DNA of 64,000 nucleotides from Notospermus geniculatus (taxonomy: Eukaryota > Nemertea > Pilidiophora > Heteronemertea > Lineidae): positions 753,838-817,837 of the forward strand of contig NMRB01000003.1 in assembly GCA_002633025.1 (NCBI GenBank). Direction: 5' to 3'. The notes beneath the pieces are model-generated. The model did no database searches, was not told where the DNA came from, and worked only from the letters and a program-made list of their open reading frames with translations. Positions 60,778 through 64,000 of this stretch are shown here, piece after piece. Each line of letters starts with the position of its first letter. Positions within the stretch are counted from its first letter, which is position 1. The position numbers were made by a program, and so were the translations under genes.

Positions 60778-63596
60778 ATTCATAATGCTAAGTATTTCTC
60801 AATCGCAGTTTCACACACTTATAATTGAGCAACAAATTGATAACGATATAACCTAATTATTAACAATGGTTAGAAATTATGTCGAACGCATCAACACATA
60901 ATCCTACGCTGAGCACTGAATAGCATTAATTGTGTTCATTTGGTGTGCCACTATTTTTAGTGCTTGCGACATCTTGGTATCAGTTACTTGTTACTAGGCC
61001 TGAACCGTGGGAACGACCCATTAAGATTAAGAAACGACGGATCATTGATATATTTAACATCATGATCGAGATCTTGGTCAAGATCTCTTGGTCAATGAAT
61101 AGCGGTAAGACGGGGGAAGCATATACTGTGTCAACATGAAGACGACCATATTCCGTGTTCCTTTGCCATCATTTTCCACAAGGGTCAACGTGCCTTGTCC
61201 TCGATCAGCAGGAGGGTACTTTCGGAGCGCAGTATAAGCGGTACTGCCACGAGTACGTCGAGCACACTCTGACGTAGGCTACACCGATTTCATCCAACGA
61301 TACCCTTTCTAGGACGAGGGCATCGCAACCAGTACGAATAGGGAACGGCCACGCTGGACACACGGGAGGTTGAGGATCAGCGACTTATCACGGATACCTT
61401 CAGAATTCTGTACAACGAGGACAAATTCTGTGTACATTTCGATCCGTATACGTATAAGGATCCGTGATATTGGCTGAACCTCCCTATTGTATCCGACAAC
61501 ACGGATTACACAGCATTTGGCTTCAGCTGATGCGTGGGGAGAGGGTTCAAAATTCGCAAAGGTAAAAAGGAACTGAGCGCTGCACCTCTCATAGGTTTCT
61601 CCATACACGCAGCTCCACTTGACTTGCCTTGAGCTTGGGGCGGGGGGGGAGGGGGTGACCAACAAAGTTTGAAGACACAAAAGGGTAACATGAAAATACA
61701 CCAACTTGTTATTTACCGTCTGAGCACTTTTACCCGGCGAAATGCACGGAATGCGGGCCTAGCCTCGCCATGCCGAGCACAAAACATGTTTACGATAGAC
61801 TCAGGCGCTCTTCTCTCAGACGACCCTCACTCGAAAGACCGACAGAACGTAACAAGAATAGTGACTGACAGGGTTTGATAAATATATATTTCAATAAATC
61901 ATTTCTCGAAATGAAATCGTGACGTCCTAGCTCTATTTCCTACGTTTTGAGGCCATTACATGTGCAGAGGTCATAAAAAAGGTACTTGTAGTAAGACATA
62001 GTTGTACCAGCGGAAAATATTTCCTGCCAACTCGTCAGGCGCACAGGTTGACTAATGTTACTCGTCTATTGTGCTACAACAATTCTTCCTAGGCCTAGCA
62101 AGTAACTGATGTCCAGTGATTATACACCACGCATGATTACACAATAAAGGAAACTATTGAGAGACGATGATCCGCTTGTGGGAGTGAGACCAAATTACTT
62201 TCACACAGTCTGGGCGTTCGGATTATAATACCAATGGGGGGAGAACAACGGGACACTATCAGATCGCATAGCACTTCCAGGACAAGAATGAATAGGCGCA
62301 GGCCTAGGCCTAGAAGCTATTTATGATTTAATACTAGCCGGTCACGGCTTATTGAAACCGTAATGACATATCTATGAATAAGTTACTCGACCTGTCAATG
62401 TGAAACATGTCCTTTTTGTCAAGTGTACGGTATTGTCACTGATGAAAGGACCTGTTTACTGGCAAAATGTAGCATTGGTATTTCATCAATGGAGATGAAT
62501 AAGCGATGTTTCTTCGGAGGAAAGTAAAGTGATCAACAAAATATAGTCAACACGCCATTCACTGAGCCCGATGCATGGATGGTCATGGATACTATGCCAA
62601 AGAGTATGTTCCTCAAAATGATACCAATCATTTTCGGTTGTGTTCAAAATCACATATCGTTCCCAGTGTACCACCACCATGTGGTCTATCATGTATGACT
62701 ATCATAGGCCTCACCGATCATTCCAAAAGGCTGAACGTGATCCAGATGTTCCACTCGTCTAAAGCCAGTGAAGTAGGAATGGTAGTCCCATGAAATCATA
62801 GTCCAGCTACTATTTTCCTGGGGGAATCCGGCCGTATTCCTTTGTGACCACGAATCTGTGTATCTCCAACCTTTAAATCCTTCCGCACAGGCCTTCACAG
62901 CTTTTCTTTCCAGTCCGTGCACGCCGCCACCAGGCCTGAGGGATCATTAGAAACCTCCAAGGACTTTCGCTGCTCGTCAAAGGCTCAGAAATTGAAGATA
63001 CCATCTCGAAAGCTCAATGCTCGTTCCGTGACTCTACCAATTATCGGTCATGGTGTAAAAAGCCATGGTAAATCATTGTGTAGAGTCGAGATTCCCATTC
63101 TCAGTTCATCTTTGTTGAGTTGTACTTTCTTCGATAGGCCCCTACTGTGCTTTATTCTTGCCGTGAGAGTCAAAACCCGTGTCAAATAGTCCCGTGTTTG
63201 GTGTAAAGAAATCACATGAATGAGGAAGAGGCCTATCAAATTCTTCCTCGCTGGCCCCTGACCTGGGGAGGATTCCATAACATGGGAATCGAATCGTTCA
63301 ATGAAAATTTGCCATACAAAATATAATGACTTACCCTCTTCAGGCCCTGTATAATGTACGTTCATGCAAAATATTGTTAATTTAATACAATATTTATATC
63401 AAACACAACACGATTTCACTCATTACATTCGAGCCGTTGAGAAAAGTCGACATCGCTTCAAGATCGAGGCTCAAACATGTCAAAGGCCTCTAGCTCGTAC
63501 AATTCTTTGGTGTCGTATGAACAGACAACACAGCAGGACACCTCATTCCGTCAACGAGAGGACAGACGTCTTCCCACGGATTAGTAGGCCTACCTA
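60778..63596. other. Noncoding or unrecognised stretch
   Basis: No gene that I can support. There is a G-run near 61637-61655. TAGGCCTA copies lie near 62093 and within a GCCTAGGCC chain near 62303. Minus-strand frames at 61704-61309 and 63365-63048 are open for 131 and 105 codons, without motifs. Confidence 0.45.
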
Positions 63597-63670
63597 GCAG
63601 GATTCGAACCCAAGGCCTCGCGCATATTGCACCCTTGCTTACATAAGGACAACAACGTCAGCATCCCGCC
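63597..63670 (-). mobile_element. tRNA-derived SINE fragment (possible)
   Basis: On the minus strand a B-box-like GGGTTCGAATCC follows, at tRNA-like distance, a stretch (GATGCTGACGTTGTTGTCC) resembling a degenerate A box. Stems do not pair as a functional tRNA. No tail or target duplication was recognised. Confidence 0.3.
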
Positions 63671-64000
63671 ATGGACTGCTTATGACAGAAGCAGTAGACC
63701 ATCATTATCTGAACAAAATTATGAACATAATGTACCGATACACTGTATTACATAAATATTATATACGTTGTACATATTCATATGTAGTTTCATGAACGTG
63801 ATTGCCAACGACAATTAGATACCGGTTATTAATGAAACTCTTCCATCCGCTGTTCCTCTCAGCAGTTTTTACCACGACAACGGAGGCTCAACATCCGTAC
63901 TGAATGATCTGCAGTTCCGCAGTCGCTTCACATCGGGGGCATGCGAACCACCCGATTTCCCCCATCGCTGAGAATCAGGGCTTAGCACTCGCTCCCTTTG

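Noticed and set aside
1-64000. CRISPR arrays, bacterial operons, prophage
   Set aside because: No spaced direct repeats of CRISPR type, no ribosome-binding sites or tightly packed ORFs; the window is eukaryotic.

Overview
This is a stretch of nuclear DNA from an animal, not a bacterium or virus. It has no long ORFs, no operons and abundant AT-rich noncoding sequence. It also has a canonical eukaryotic tRNA-Asp(GTC) gene followed by T-runs, a tRNA-derived SINE, several short inverted-repeat transposons (MITEs), minisatellites, and assembly gaps (143 Ns at 12498-12640; single Ns at 31829, 38643 and 58091). The repeated palindromes TACATGTA and TAGGCCTA, the SINE and the heavy indel polymorphism fit a highly polymorphic marine invertebrate (echinoderm, hemichordate, cephalochordate or mollusc-like). 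I cannot narrow the lineage from the sequence alone.

Layout: 1-8733 is single-copy DNA with one plausible minus-strand first coding exon at the left edge (176-99) and one protein-like ORF (7000-7350). 8734-31828 is dominated by a direct, head-to-tail duplication of about 11-12 kb: copy A 8734-19623, a 732-bp spacer, then copy B 20356-31828. Copies differ by roughly 1-3% substitutions (by eye) plus many indels, and each carries one intact tRNA-Asp gene. Each serves as an empty-site control for the other. Copy A alone has a 433-bp MITE with a 5-bp target duplication and a 326-bp SINE. Copy B alone has a 128-bp near-perfect hairpin MITE, a 557-bp inverted-repeat element plus a minisatellite, and three further insert/delete segments. 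31830-57456 is mostly unannotatable intergenic or intronic DNA with a few weak exon candidates, a 60-bp x 4 minisatellite and a Mutator-like MITE with a perfect 9-bp target duplication. 57457-58725 is a 634-bp near-identical direct repeat split by one N, most likely an unmerged contig overlap. 58726-64000 is somewhat CpG-richer and holds one 152-codon ORF and a tRNA-like SINE fragment.

The most interesting signal is at the smallest scale. Aligning copy A to copy B by eye gives ten clean 6-bp indels of one form: one copy has TA, the other has TA-NNNN-TA, where NNNN is a palindrome (CATG, CCGG) or one base from one (CATT, CGTG, GGGC). An eleventh, 8-bp, case has CTAG. The same 8-mers (TACATGTA, TAGGCCTA, TACCGGTA, TACTAGTA) are scattered through the window and occur chained with shared TAs. 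This looks like an active, TA-targeted process that leaves palindromic micro-insertions, for example excision footprints of TA-targeting DNA transposons. It would explain why these 8-mers are so common here.

No protein-coding gene could be assigned a family. All coding calls are tentative exons judged on frame openness, splice signals and composition only.
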